Source: Acidovorax defluvii
GTDB taxonomy: Bacteria; Pseudomonadota; Gammaproteobacteria; Burkholderiales; Burkholderiaceae_C
NCBI GenBank assembly: GCA_003268905.1
Contig: QLTU01000027.1
Coordinates: 1 to 46,143 of the forward strand
DNA length: 46,143 nt
Direction of reading: 5' to 3'
A program made the position numbers and the translations under genes. Below are positions 34,438 through 42,926 of this stretch, one piece after another (the first letter of the stretch is position 1; every line of letters starts with the position of its first letter). The notes below the pieces were generated by a model that saw nothing but the letters and a program-made list of their open reading frames with translations, did not search any database and had not been told where the DNA came from.

Positions 34438-35712
34438 ATGGCCCATCTCAACACTTACTACTACCGGGTGCTGCTCCCGCATGGCGCAGTGCGGTCGGGC
34501 CTGCTGCGCCTGGCAGTCCAGCGCGATCTTTCGGCACGGATGCGCTTGGAGGCTGAAACAGACGGCACCGTGGTCGGGCTCTGGCGCTTCCCGCAGTGGC
34601 TGGCGGTTGTCACCGACATGCTGTTGCACCTGTTTCGCAATCAGGTGCGCGGTGATGACCTTGCCGGCTTCCTGCGCGACATGGGCCTGATGATGCGCGC
34701 GGGAGTGCCAGCACTTGACGCACTGATGACGCTGGTGGATGAAAGCAATGGCGTCGGCAATAAGGCCATGGCAGCAGTTGCGCGCAACATGCGGGACGAC
34801 CTGAACGCCGGGGTTGGCATGACAGAGGCGTTCAACCGCCACTCCAATGTTTTTCCTGAGACGGTGCGCAATCTCGTTGCTATCGGCGACCAGACGAGCA
34901 CGCTCGACCGGATGCTGGGCGAGGCGGCCGAGCATGTCGAGCGCATGATCAACATCCGGCGCGACATCAAAACCGCTCTGATCTACCCGGCCTTTGTCTT
35001 TGCCAGCATCATCGGCGTTGCTATCTTCTGGATCTATTACGTCGTTCCAAACATGGCGCGGCTGTTCAAGCAGCTGCAGGCCAAGCTGCCGCCTATCACC
35101 GAGGGGCTGGTCGCGTTTGCCGATCTGCTTTCTGTCCATCTTCCATGGGTGCTATTGGTGACCACTGCGGTCGTTGCGCTGGGCGTGATCTCCTTCAAGC
35201 GGTCAGAGCGGTTTCAGCTGGCTACCTACAGCCTGCTGCACCGCTTGCCCATTGCTCGCACGCTGCTGGTGTCATCGGGCATGGCGCACATCTCCGAACA
35301 TCTCTCCATCCTGGTGCGGGCGGGTGTCGATCTGGTGTCGAGCTTGCGCATCCTCGGTCGTGCCACCAAGAACCGCTACTACCGCAGCCGGCTAATCCAG
35401 GTGGCCGAGTCGGTCTCGCGAGGGGATTCTGTGTCTTCTTCCATGCGACGTGTGGGAGGTTTCCCTGCCATGGCGGTGCGCATGATCTCAGTGGGGGAAG
35501 AGTCTGGCAGCCTCGATGAGCAACTTTCGCATTTGGCGGGGGACTATCGCAAGCGCCTGGAAGTGCTGGTCAAGTCACTTGCAGAAATCCTCAAGCCCGT
35601 GATCATTCTGGTGGCTGGCGGACTGTTTCTGTTCCTGATTGTTGCTTTGCTGTTGCCCGTTTACGACCTGGTACGGCAGTCAGTCACGCAAAGTATGGGA
35701 GGTGGGCTGTGA
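34438..35712 (+). CDS. mshG: GspF/PilC-family inner-membrane platform protein (MshG)
   Basis: The 424-aa protein has the two T2SSF domains: FLRDMGLMMRAGVPALDAL in the first, HISEHLSILVRAGVDLVSSL in the second. Membrane helices are near FVFASIIGVAIFWIYYVV, WVLLVTTAVVALGVISF and VIILVAGGLFLFLIVALLLP. It is the rotating platform on which the pilins are assembled by the ATPase. ATG at 34438 has GGAA upstream; the longer ORF overlaps the mshE gene in another frame. Confidence 0.92.
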   Translation: MAHLNTYYYRVLLPHGAVRSGLLRLAVQRDLSARMRLEAETDGTVVGLWRFPQWLAVVTDMLLHLFRNQVRGDDLAGFLRDMGLMMRAGVPALDALMTLVDESNGVGNKAMAAVARNMRDDLNAGVGMTEAFNRHSNVFPETVRNLVAIGDQTSTLDRMLGEAAEHVERMINIRRDIKTALIYPAFVFASIIGVAIFWIYYVVPNMARLFKQLQAKLPPITEGLVAFADLLSVHLPWVLLVTTAVVALGVISFKRSERFQLATYSLLHRLPIARTLLVSSGMAHISEHLSILVRAGVDLVSSLRILGRATKNRYYRSRLIQVAESVSRGDSVSSSMRRVGGFPAMAVRMISVGEESGSLDEQLSHLAGDYRKRLEVLVKSLAEILKPVIILVAGGLFLFLIVALLLPVYDLVRQSVTQSMGGGL

Positions 35713-35822
35713 TGCGGCTAGCTCATCCGTCATTGTTTCAAAGCGGGCGGCTTCGGGCGCCCGGATTCCCTGATGTTTCAACTTCTATCGAAGCCTTCCA
35801 GCTTTCCAAGGCAGGGCACTGA

Positions 35823-36401
35823 ATGCGTAAGCCTGTATTGATTGGCGCTGGCCTGGGGTTCCTGGTGCTGGCCTTAGTGGCGGGTGGCTTCTGGATGGCA
35901 GGTAACCCTCAGCCGTCGACCGCCGGTCCTGATTTGAAGACGACCGCGCGAAACAAGGCCACTTTGCTGCAAGAGGGGGGAGTGTCAGCCCAGCCATCCA
36001 TTGGCCACGCGGCTTCGGCACAGCGTTCTACGAAGGAGTCACAGGAACGCCGAAGGCGCCTGGCCGAGTTACGGGCCGAATTCAACGCCCTGCGAGCCCA
36101 GGGAACGCAGGCGCCGCCCGAAAAAATGCTGGCAATCGTGAACGAACTGGAAGCGCTTTCTCCGCCAGGTATCGATCCTCGCTATTACCAAACCTTGCGC
36201 AACATGCTGGACACCAGTGTCCGAATCCAGACGCTCAACAACGAACTGCAGTCTCTGTCCAAGAGCACTGCGCCACAGGATTCGGCACGCCAGCAGGAGA
36301 TCCTTGCCGAGATGCGAACTCTGGGAGAGCGTGCCAGTACGGAGGCGCGCAATCTACAGACGTATGCGCCGACTTCCCCATCGGGGGTGAAGTCGCCATG
36401 A
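35823..36401 (+). CDS. Single-pass membrane protein with coiled coil (MshF position)
   Basis: The 192-aa protein has one N-terminal membrane helix (VLIGAGLGFLVLALVAGGFW), a polar linker and coiled-coil helices (RRRRLAELRAEFNALRAQ; RIQTLNNELQSLSKS). It is not recognised as a family. Its place after mshG matches mshF in the Vibrio order, but similarity to MshF cannot be shown by eye. It overlaps the next pilin gene by ATGA. Confidence 0.6.
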   Translation: MRKPVLIGAGLGFLVLALVAGGFWMAGNPQPSTAGPDLKTTARNKATLLQEGGVSAQPSIGHAASAQRSTKESQERRRRLAELRAEFNALRAQGTQAPPEKMLAIVNELEALSPPGIDPRYYQTLRNMLDTSVRIQTLNNELQSLSKSTAPQDSARQQEILAEMRTLGERASTEARNLQTYAPTSPSGVKSP

Positions 36402-37177
36402 TCTGCGCGAGTTTTCGCAGAAGTGTTCATGTGTCTCGCACTGCGCAGGCCGGTTTCTCGCTGGTGGAGGTCGCAATCGCGTTGGTCGTTGCCGGCCTGA
36501 TGTCCTGGGCGGCATTTAGCGGTTATGAAACGGTGTTGGCACAACAGGAGATCGAACGCGGTCGCGCAGAAGCCCAGCAACTGCGTTCGGTCGTTCGCGC
36601 CTTTGCGCTGCGACATGGTCGTCTTCCGTGTCCCGGCGCCAATGCCGACGGCTACGAGACTCTGACGGGCGGGGTTTGCACCAATGGCAACCAAGTGGGA
36701 TGGTTCCCTTACGTGAGTGTGGGGCTTGAGCTTCCGGCGGACAGACTGCGCGCTCGGTACTCGGTATTTCGTGCAGCGAATGCCACCGCCGCGCAGGATG
36801 CCGACCTCGCCGTGGCCAAGGAGCGCACTGTCGATGCTGCCGGATCTGCCACCTTTCTCGATGTCACCGACCTCATCGCCGCGCTCAACAACGCAGCCAC
36901 ACTGCCGTTTGCGGCGACGAGAACCTATCTGACGGGCGATGCCGGAGCGACGGGAGCGATCGACTGCGCTGCCAACCAGGTCATGGCTGCCGCCTATTGG
37001 GTGGTCATTCCACTTCAGGACAAGGACGGTAATGGCAATCGCCTGGATGCGCCACACACCGTAAATAGCCTATGCGCTGCCAGTCCCTTCGCACCGCTGC
37101 TGATGGTGTCTGACGACGTGGTCGAGGCGGAGTCGCCTGTCCAGCTGGCCGGCTGGTTGCGCAAGAGTCTTCCCTAG
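36398..37177 (+). CDS. Minor type IV prepilin with RLPC motif and Ca-loop-like segment
   Basis: The 259-aa protein has a 19-residue leader and G^FSLVEVAIALVVAGLMSWA, with Glu at +5. The following motif HGRLPCPGANADGYE is shared in form with the next three genes. Near residue 208, DKDGNGNRLD (37019-37048) has the Asp/Asn spacing of a calcium-binding loop. The rest is a globular domain with several Cys residues. It starts inside the end of the previous gene. It is likely a minor pilin at or near the pilus tip. Confidence 0.78.
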   Translation: MICASFRRSVHVSRTAQAGFSLVEVAIALVVAGLMSWAAFSGYETVLAQQEIERGRAEAQQLRSVVRAFALRHGRLPCPGANADGYETLTGGVCTNGNQVGWFPYVSVGLELPADRLRARYSVFRAANATAAQDADLAVAKERTVDAAGSATFLDVTDLIAALNNAATLPFAATRTYLTGDAGATGAIDCAANQVMAAAYWVVIPLQDKDGNGNRLDAPHTVNSLCAASPFAPLLMVSDDVVEAESPVQLAGWLRKSLP

Positions 37178-37198
37178 TGGTATCTGCCTTCCATTTAC

Positions 37199-39406
37199 AT
37201 GCTGATGACTAATTTGATAGCCCCCCGATCCTGCCGAGCGCCTAGCCGCTCGCGTGGCTTTGGCTTGCTGCAGGTACTTCTTCTGATCGCCGTGATGGCC
37301 GGCTTGGCGGCCATGGGCTACCTGCAATGGCGTGAGCGCACTCTCGTCGATTCCTCGCGTCAGGAGCGTCAGGCATTGGCGCAGGCAGATCGGGCCATCA
37401 TCACCTTTGCCACAGTGATGCACCGCCTTCCATGCGCGGACACCAATCGGGATGGATTCGAGGATTGCACTGTCGTGGCGGACCAAAAGGGCTGGTTGCC
37501 ATCGGCCAGTTTGCGCCTGGCGGGTGCAGATCCCGGGGTGGATGTGGGGCAGCTGCGCTACCTGGTGCAGCGAGGTGCGGATGCCAATAACTTGACCGTT
37601 CGGACCGATGCATGGAGGCCGCTGCAGTATGACGAAGACGGTCAGACTTTCTTTGCCATGCGCGCTGGCGGATACCCCAACGACATTCTGACTCTGACCG
37701 ATTTTTGTCAGCGCTTGGAGACGGCACGTACCACGCCGCTGAGCGCGACCCTTGCTCAGGTCAATGCGGTGCCAGTACGCGCAGTGGCGTACGCGCTGGC
37801 CCACCCCGGCAGCAATGATGCGGACGGCGATGGCGATCTGTTTGATGGGGCTAATTCCAATGCCGGAACAAACACCAGCCGGATGGAAGATCCGGCCCGC
37901 AGACCCCAATTAACCAATTACAACGATATCGTTTTTGAGCGCTCGTTTGCCAGTCTCCAGTCAGACCTGCAATGCCGGCCTCTGATCAATTCCATCAATA
38001 CCGTGGCATTGGGGAACGACGTAGTCGCGCAGGTTGCAGATATGCGGGATGACAACATCGAGTCTGCGCGACGGGCCGTGGCGTTTACTACCCTTGCGGC
38101 CGTCATGACAGGGCTGGAGATTGCGCTGGCGGTGGCAGAGGGCATTTCCGACGCCGGCAATGCGGCAGCGGAGTGGGTTGGTTGCGCCTTATCGCTTGGA
38201 TTGGCTGTCAACTTGTGTGCAGCGGCTCCGCAACATACGGTGGCCGCAGGTCTGGCGGGCGGGGTAATTTACGCGAATGTTGCAGTAGTTGCTCTGAATG
38301 CTACTGCGGCTGGCATTGCTGGATCAGCATTGACACTCGCGGATGATGCGGCTACTCCAGAGCAGGTGTGCCCTGCGAGAGATCAGACGCTTATCAATCA
38401 GGCATTGGCCGATGCGCAGACTGAGGTCACGAACGCTATTAACGCGCGCATCGCTGTGCAGACGGAGATCACCAACAAGACGATCGAACGCAACAACGCA
38501 ATTGCCGCCAGGAACACGGCCGTAGCGTTGTTGAGAAGTGTGGTACGTGGGCCAGGAAGTTCGTCGAGTATCGATACGCAGATGACCACGATGTTCACCG
38601 CGACGGGCAACTGGGGTAATGCGTCATACAGTTTGGATTTGGCCAACTCACGCTTGACCCAGGCGACGAATGAGCGAAACCTATGGGCCGCCGAGGTCGC
38701 CAAATACGACAGCATGTTGGCCGATACAGCCGGAACCATTGTGCGCCTTACCAACGAGATCGCAGCTCTGGATGCACAAATTGCGACCAATCCTCCCAAC
38801 AAGGCTGCACTGCAAGACACGCGCTCCGGAAAGGCAGCGGAGCTGAGATTGGCACAGGATCCTGCTCTACTCACAAGTGCCCGAGACGACTCAGTCGCGT
38901 CGCTAGCCACCGCACAGGCCGTGTTAAATACCGCGACGTCAACCCGCAATTCAGCAGCGTCGACTTTCAACACTGCGCGAAACAACTACCAGTCCGCTTA
39001 TGCAAACCTTGTCAATGGTGCTGCGCGATACACCATCTATGACAGCAGTGGCAATGTGGTTGGCTACGGTTGCACCACTGCGTGCGTTTTGGGGGATATC
39101 GATGTGTCTTCGGCATTTAGCAGCGCGTTTGTGGATCTCTTTGGATATTCAGCCAGTACCAGTCCGTCGATTGATGCGAAATACCTCAAACCAGTCAAGC
39201 TGCAGAAAGAGCTCGACGCATTGAATGAAAAACTCGTTGCGGCCCAGAAACGAGAAACCAAAGCCCTTGATCAGCGTGACCAGGTCCAGCAGTTGATCAA
39301 CAACCCCGCGCCCTGCAACGTTACGGGCTCTGCAGTGATTCCTATGACTCCTGACCAGGCTGAAAGCATTTTGGTTGAAGTGGATCGAAAGGGGGGCACC
39401 CGGTGA
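37199..39406 (+). CDS. Very large pseudopilin without Glu5, with hydrophobic and coiled-coil regions
   Basis: The 735-aa protein has a 20-residue leader and G^FGLLQVLLLIAVMAGLAAM, with Gln rather than Glu at +5, as in GspK-type tip pseudopilins that lack Glu5. MHRLPCADTNRDGFEDC is the shared RLPC motif. DADGDGDLFD at 37817-37846 (residue 207 on) is a calcium-loop-like segment. Residues 291-379 are Ala/Gly-rich and hydrophobic (GLEIALAVAEGISDAGNAA; VNLCAAAPQHTVAAGLAGG). Residues about 390-690 look like a long coiled coil with Asn/Thr/Ala repeats. This is far longer than usual pilins. The next gene begins at its stop (GTGA). Confidence 0.75.
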   Translation: MLMTNLIAPRSCRAPSRSRGFGLLQVLLLIAVMAGLAAMGYLQWRERTLVDSSRQERQALAQADRAIITFATVMHRLPCADTNRDGFEDCTVVADQKGWLPSASLRLAGADPGVDVGQLRYLVQRGADANNLTVRTDAWRPLQYDEDGQTFFAMRAGGYPNDILTLTDFCQRLETARTTPLSATLAQVNAVPVRAVAYALAHPGSNDADGDGDLFDGANSNAGTNTSRMEDPARRPQLTNYNDIVFERSFASLQSDLQCRPLINSINTVALGNDVVAQVADMRDDNIESARRAVAFTTLAAVMTGLEIALAVAEGISDAGNAAAEWVGCALSLGLAVNLCAAAPQHTVAAGLAGGVIYANVAVVALNATAAGIAGSALTLADDAATPEQVCPARDQTLINQALADAQTEVTNAINARIAVQTEITNKTIERNNAIAARNTAVALLRSVVRGPGSSSSIDTQMTTMFTATGNWGNASYSLDLANSRLTQATNERNLWAAEVAKYDSMLADTAGTIVRLTNEIAALDAQIATNPPNKAALQDTRSGKAAELRLAQDPALLTSARDDSVASLATAQAVLNTATSTRNSAASTFNTARNNYQSAYANLVNGAARYTIYDSSGNVVGYGCTTACVLGDIDVSSAFSSAFVDLFGYSASTSPSIDAKYLKPVKLQKELDALNEKLVAAQKRETKALDQRDQVQQLINNPAPCNVTGSAVIPMTPDQAESILVEVDRKGGTR

Positions 39407-40623
39407 AAAAGCGCTCCTTGCCTCGCCGTCAGACGGGTTTTTCCCTAGTGGAGTTGGGGGTGGTGATGGCCATAGTTGGCATCATCGGCATCATCGTGTG
39501 GCGCTGGGTGGTTTCAACGCGTGAGCCCTTGCAGAGGCCCGCTATTTTGAGTCAACTGGCAGAGGCGCAGGCTGCCGTGGAAGGCTTTGTGCTAACTCGT
39601 CATAGGCTGCCTTGCGCTGCTGCAGACGCAAACGGCAATGAGGATTGCGCCAACACCACCTCTGCCGTTTATTTGCCGTGGCGCATTTTGGGCCTGAACA
39701 GTAGTTTTGGCGCACTGCACTATGGCGTTAACAGAGGAGGAGTGGGCCTAGACCTCGCCGTTCTGCCACCCACATTGGTCAGCCCAGATTTGAACATCAA
39801 CTTTAGTCCTGATATTCCTGTGGTCGCGCTGGACACCGATTCTGCGGTGAACGCGGCTGCAGCCGATGTCAAGGCGGCCATCACGGCTGCCAGCCATCGG
39901 CGCACGCAGGTCAACGGTCTGGACTGGTGCCGCGTACTGCGCCGATTTGCTGGCAATCTCACGGCTGCAGGGGTGCTCGAGGCAGGCAATCTGACTGCCA
40001 GTATCCCGGTGGCATTTGTGTTGGTGCATCCGGGCGTGAACAACGTCTTTGAAGGCAGCAACGTCTTGGGTGGCGTTGGCGGATGGCGTTTCGATTTCCC
40101 GGGTCGACCCCAGGCCTTCGATTTTGATGACATTGCCGTGGCAATAGGACCGGCCGATCTGTCGGCACGCATCGGCTGTGCGGCTCGTCTGGGTAACATG
40201 CAGGTAGCGGGCCAGGGTGCATACACCGCTTATGACGATGCGCGCGTGGTGCAGGAGTATTGGTCCCTGAGGCTGTTCGATATTGATCAGGCGGAGTCTG
40301 CGTTGGCAAGTGCCCAGACAGGTGTAGCCTTGGCTGCTGTGAATCTGGCGCTGGCAACGGGAAGTGCAGCATTAGCAGTTGCCTCTGCTGCCAATACCGA
40401 AGGCATAACGATCTTCGGCATCGTACTGTCCGTGGCTAATGCTGTAGCTGCTGGGGTCGAGGTTGGCTTGGCAGCAACGGACTTGGACGAAGCCAAGGAA
40501 GTATTGCAGGCATCCAAGGACAAGGAGGCCGCTGTGCGCGCCTATGTCATTCAACTGTATGAAACCTTCACGCAATCATTGAATGCTGCGGTACTGATGG
40601 ATCAGAAGGGGCTCAATCCATGA
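39403..40623 (+). CDS. Large minor prepilin with RLPC motif and Ala-rich C-terminal segment
   Basis: The 406-aa protein starts with GTG overlapping the previous stop. It has a 12-residue leader and G^FSLVELGVVMAIVGIIGII, with Glu at +5. RHRLPCAAADANGNEDC is followed by YLPWRILGLN, a pattern shared with the next gene. HPGVNNVFEGSN replaces the Asp-rich loop of its relatives, so the possible metal site is lost. Residues 306-358 are an Ala-rich hydrophobic stretch (VALAAVNLALATGSAALAVA; GIVLSVANAVAAGVEVGLAA). It couples to the next gene by ATGA. Confidence 0.77.
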   Translation: MKKRSLPRRQTGFSLVELGVVMAIVGIIGIIVWRWVVSTREPLQRPAILSQLAEAQAAVEGFVLTRHRLPCAAADANGNEDCANTTSAVYLPWRILGLNSSFGALHYGVNRGGVGLDLAVLPPTLVSPDLNINFSPDIPVVALDTDSAVNAAAADVKAAITAASHRRTQVNGLDWCRVLRRFAGNLTAAGVLEAGNLTASIPVAFVLVHPGVNNVFEGSNVLGGVGGWRFDFPGRPQAFDFDDIAVAIGPADLSARIGCAARLGNMQVAGQGAYTAYDDARVVQEYWSLRLFDIDQAESALASAQTGVALAAVNLALATGSAALAVASAANTEGITIFGIVLSVANAVAAGVEVGLAATDLDEAKEVLQASKDKEAAVRAYVIQLYETFTQSLNAAVLMDQKGLNP

Positions 40624-41933
40624 GATACCGCATGCAGGGGTTCACCCTGATTGAATTGTCCCTGGTGCTGTTGGCTCTGGGCTTGATACTGCCGGGGGCC
40701 GTGATTTTCTGGCAACTGTCCGAGCGGCATCGTGTGACGACGGTCCAGATGGATGTGCAGACGCAGTCACGCGACGCTTTGGTGGGCTTTCTGCATGCCA
40801 ACTATCGCCTGCCTTGCCCCGCGGCAGATGCTCTGGGCGTGGAAGACTGCGCTGCGACGCGCCAGGTGGGCTTTTTGCCCTGGCGGTCATTGGGTCTGCC
40901 CAGGCCGGAGGCAGGGGGCTTGAGCTATGGGGTGTACCGTGCGCCGTCGGCAGCTGGGGTTGCTATAGCGCCGCTGGACCAGGACCTCGCTTTGGCCCGC
41001 GATCGCATGAACCCGCTGCGCGTACGCACCCCCAACCCGATCCCGGAAAACGCCGATGCCCCCAACCCCAAGGCCCCGCCCATCCCCACGGTAACCGCCG
41101 GATTGCTCGGCGCGACGCAATCTGGGGACGACGCGGCTCCACTCAATGCGGCCTGCGATGCATCCAATGTGCCTCCCTGCCCACTGGGAGTGGAGAACGC
41201 GGTCAACCTTCTCGATGTATGCCTGGCGCTAAACACCGCCAGCGATGCACTGGTGGCGCCTGCTGGGCGTCTGGCCACCAAGGTTGGGGTCAACCGTCGC
41301 ACGGCAGCGTTTGTTATTGCTGCGCCGGGCATGCTGGATGCTGACGGGAACGGCCAATTTTTTGACGGCGCCAATGCATTGGCAACCAATGCCGATCCCA
41401 CCTTCGAGGCGCCCAGTCGGGCCGTTACCGACACCTACGACGACGTCGTGATGGCCGCCAGCCACACGGAACTGTTTGCCGAACTGCACTGCGGGGCCGC
41501 GCTGTCTGCGGTGTCCCATGCGCACTTCAACGTGGCAACTGGCGCATTGTTGTTGGAGCGAGCCATGTATGACTACCGGGACCAACTCTACATTGCTGTG
41601 GTGCTGGCCAGGGCCGATGTGGCTGCTGCCACTGCAGGCGTAGCCTCTGCTGTTGCCGGCTCGCTTGATGCTGCCAAGGAGTTGCTCTCAGCTACGGCGG
41701 ATACGACAGCCTCCGTGGGTGCGCGGGCCTTCCAGATTGCACTGGCCAAAGTGGGAATTGGTCTGGCCGTAGCCAGTGACATTGCCGCAGCTTATGCATT
41801 GGTGGATGCCGGGTTGTCTTTGGCAGAAGCCCAGGACGTGCACCGCGATTTTGCCGACCGCACCACCGCGATAACCAATTTGTCTCGATCTGTCAACGTG
41901 AATGCCTTGACGGCGGATGCCATTGGCCACTGA
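40620..41933 (+). CDS. Large minor prepilin with RLPC motif, Ca-loop-like segment and Ala-rich C-terminal part
   Basis: The 437-aa protein has a short seven-residue leader (MRYRMQG) and G^FTLIELSLVLLALGLILPG, with Glu at +5. NYRLPCPAADALGVEDC and GFLPWRSLGL follow. DADGNGQFFD at 41337-41366 (residue 240 on) has calcium-loop spacing, with GANA after it. Residues 323-404 are Ala/Val-rich and hydrophobic (LARADVAAATAGVASAVAG; KVGIGLAVASDIAAAYALVD). It starts on the previous stop (ATGA). Confidence 0.77.
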   Translation: MRYRMQGFTLIELSLVLLALGLILPGAVIFWQLSERHRVTTVQMDVQTQSRDALVGFLHANYRLPCPAADALGVEDCAATRQVGFLPWRSLGLPRPEAGGLSYGVYRAPSAAGVAIAPLDQDLALARDRMNPLRVRTPNPIPENADAPNPKAPPIPTVTAGLLGATQSGDDAAPLNAACDASNVPPCPLGVENAVNLLDVCLALNTASDALVAPAGRLATKVGVNRRTAAFVIAAPGMLDADGNGQFFDGANALATNADPTFEAPSRAVTDTYDDVVMAASHTELFAELHCGAALSAVSHAHFNVATGALLLERAMYDYRDQLYIAVVLARADVAAATAGVASAVAGSLDAAKELLSATADTTASVGARAFQIALAKVGIGLAVASDIAAAYALVDAGLSLAEAQDVHRDFADRTTAITNLSRSVNVNALTADAIGH

Positions 41934-41960
41934 ACTTTTTTGCTCACCGAATTACGCACC

Positions 41961-42692
41961 ATGATCCCCATTCATTCCCTGCCCAGCCGCCGTGCGACGC
42001 ACCGCCAGCATGGTTTCTCGTTGGTAGAGCTGAGCATTGTCCTGATCGTGATCGGCCTGGTGCTGGGAGCCGTGGCCGTAGGGCGCGATCTGCAGCGCTC
42101 TGCTGCAAACCAGCGCCTATCCACGGACTTCATCCAGGGCTGGCAACTGGCGTACGAGGCGTATTTCAACGGCGTCGGCCGCCCTCCCGGCGACAATCCG
42201 ACGAATCCCACAGGACGCGTCAATGGCGAGGTTACCCCTGCGGGCACCGAACTCTGCAGCGCCACCATGATCAACGCCTTTCTTGCCGCCGGCATCCGGG
42301 TGCCCACCGGACGCACCGAGGGGCAGCAGGACCGTTATGTGTACCTCGACAGCAACGGAAATCCTCAGGAAGTGCAAGTGTGCTTTCGGAGCGTGGATTG
42401 GGCGGAGCCTGCCGCCACTGTCGGTAACTATGTGACGCGACCGCGCAACGTCATGGTGATCAAGGGCGTCACGTTCTCCCTGGCCGGAGCACTGGACCAG
42501 CAGATCGATGGGCGCAGCGATGCCCGTTTTGGCAGCCTGCGCGAGAGCAGCATGGCGGCCAACGTGGTGGCCAACAACCCGGGACAGATCTGGCCCATTG
42601 ATGACCGGATGGCTCTTAACAGCACCACACCGACCTCGCTGGACGAGTCTCAGGTGGCCGTCACCACGGCTTTCTTTAAGATGATGCGCTGA
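41961..42692 (+). CDS. Type IV prepilin, distant fourth member of the tandem-pilin family
   Basis: The 243-aa protein has an 18-residue leader and G^FSLVELSIVLIVIGLVLGA, with Glu at +5. KDVQ becomes RDLQ. The C-terminal block of the first three pilins recurs: AGIRVPTGRTEGQQDRYVYL, VQVCFRS, NVMVIKGVTFSLAGALDQQ. The gene also ends in the same way (AFFKMMR). ATG at 41961 is chosen over TTG at 41940 because it gives an ordinary leader. It closes the pilus cluster. Confidence 0.85.
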   Translation: MIPIHSLPSRRATHRQHGFSLVELSIVLIVIGLVLGAVAVGRDLQRSAANQRLSTDFIQGWQLAYEAYFNGVGRPPGDNPTNPTGRVNGEVTPAGTELCSATMINAFLAAGIRVPTGRTEGQQDRYVYLDSNGNPQEVQVCFRSVDWAEPAATVGNYVTRPRNVMVIKGVTFSLAGALDQQIDGRSDARFGSLRESSMAANVVANNPGQIWPIDDRMALNSTTPTSLDESQVAVTTAFFKMMR

Positions 42693-42926
42693 ATGTTGCT
42701 TTCTGACTACTTAACACTTTGAAGTCTAAGTCGTCAAAAATGGAAGTAAAAAAACAGAAATAGTTGGTTCCAGCAATTAACTGCATGTACGGGGGGCCAT
42801 TTGCGATATCGCAGTAACTGGCAATTTGAGCCAAAGTAGTGCAATCCTTGCTTTCAGGGATAGGCGGGGGATGGCCGGTCGCCTACGATCGCACACTTAA
42901 TCTTTTTGCGCATTGCGTGCCCATCC
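42693..42926. promoter_or_regulatory. Intergenic region upstream of the two-component genes
   Basis: This is 234 bp between the last pilin and the response regulator. TGCGATATCGCA at 42802-42813 is a perfect 12-bp palindrome. CAGTAACTGG (42812-42821) and TTTCAGGGATAG (42852-42863) both recur near the start of the pilus cluster (23185-23194 and 23071-23082). No clear -10/-35 pair was found. Confidence 0.4.
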
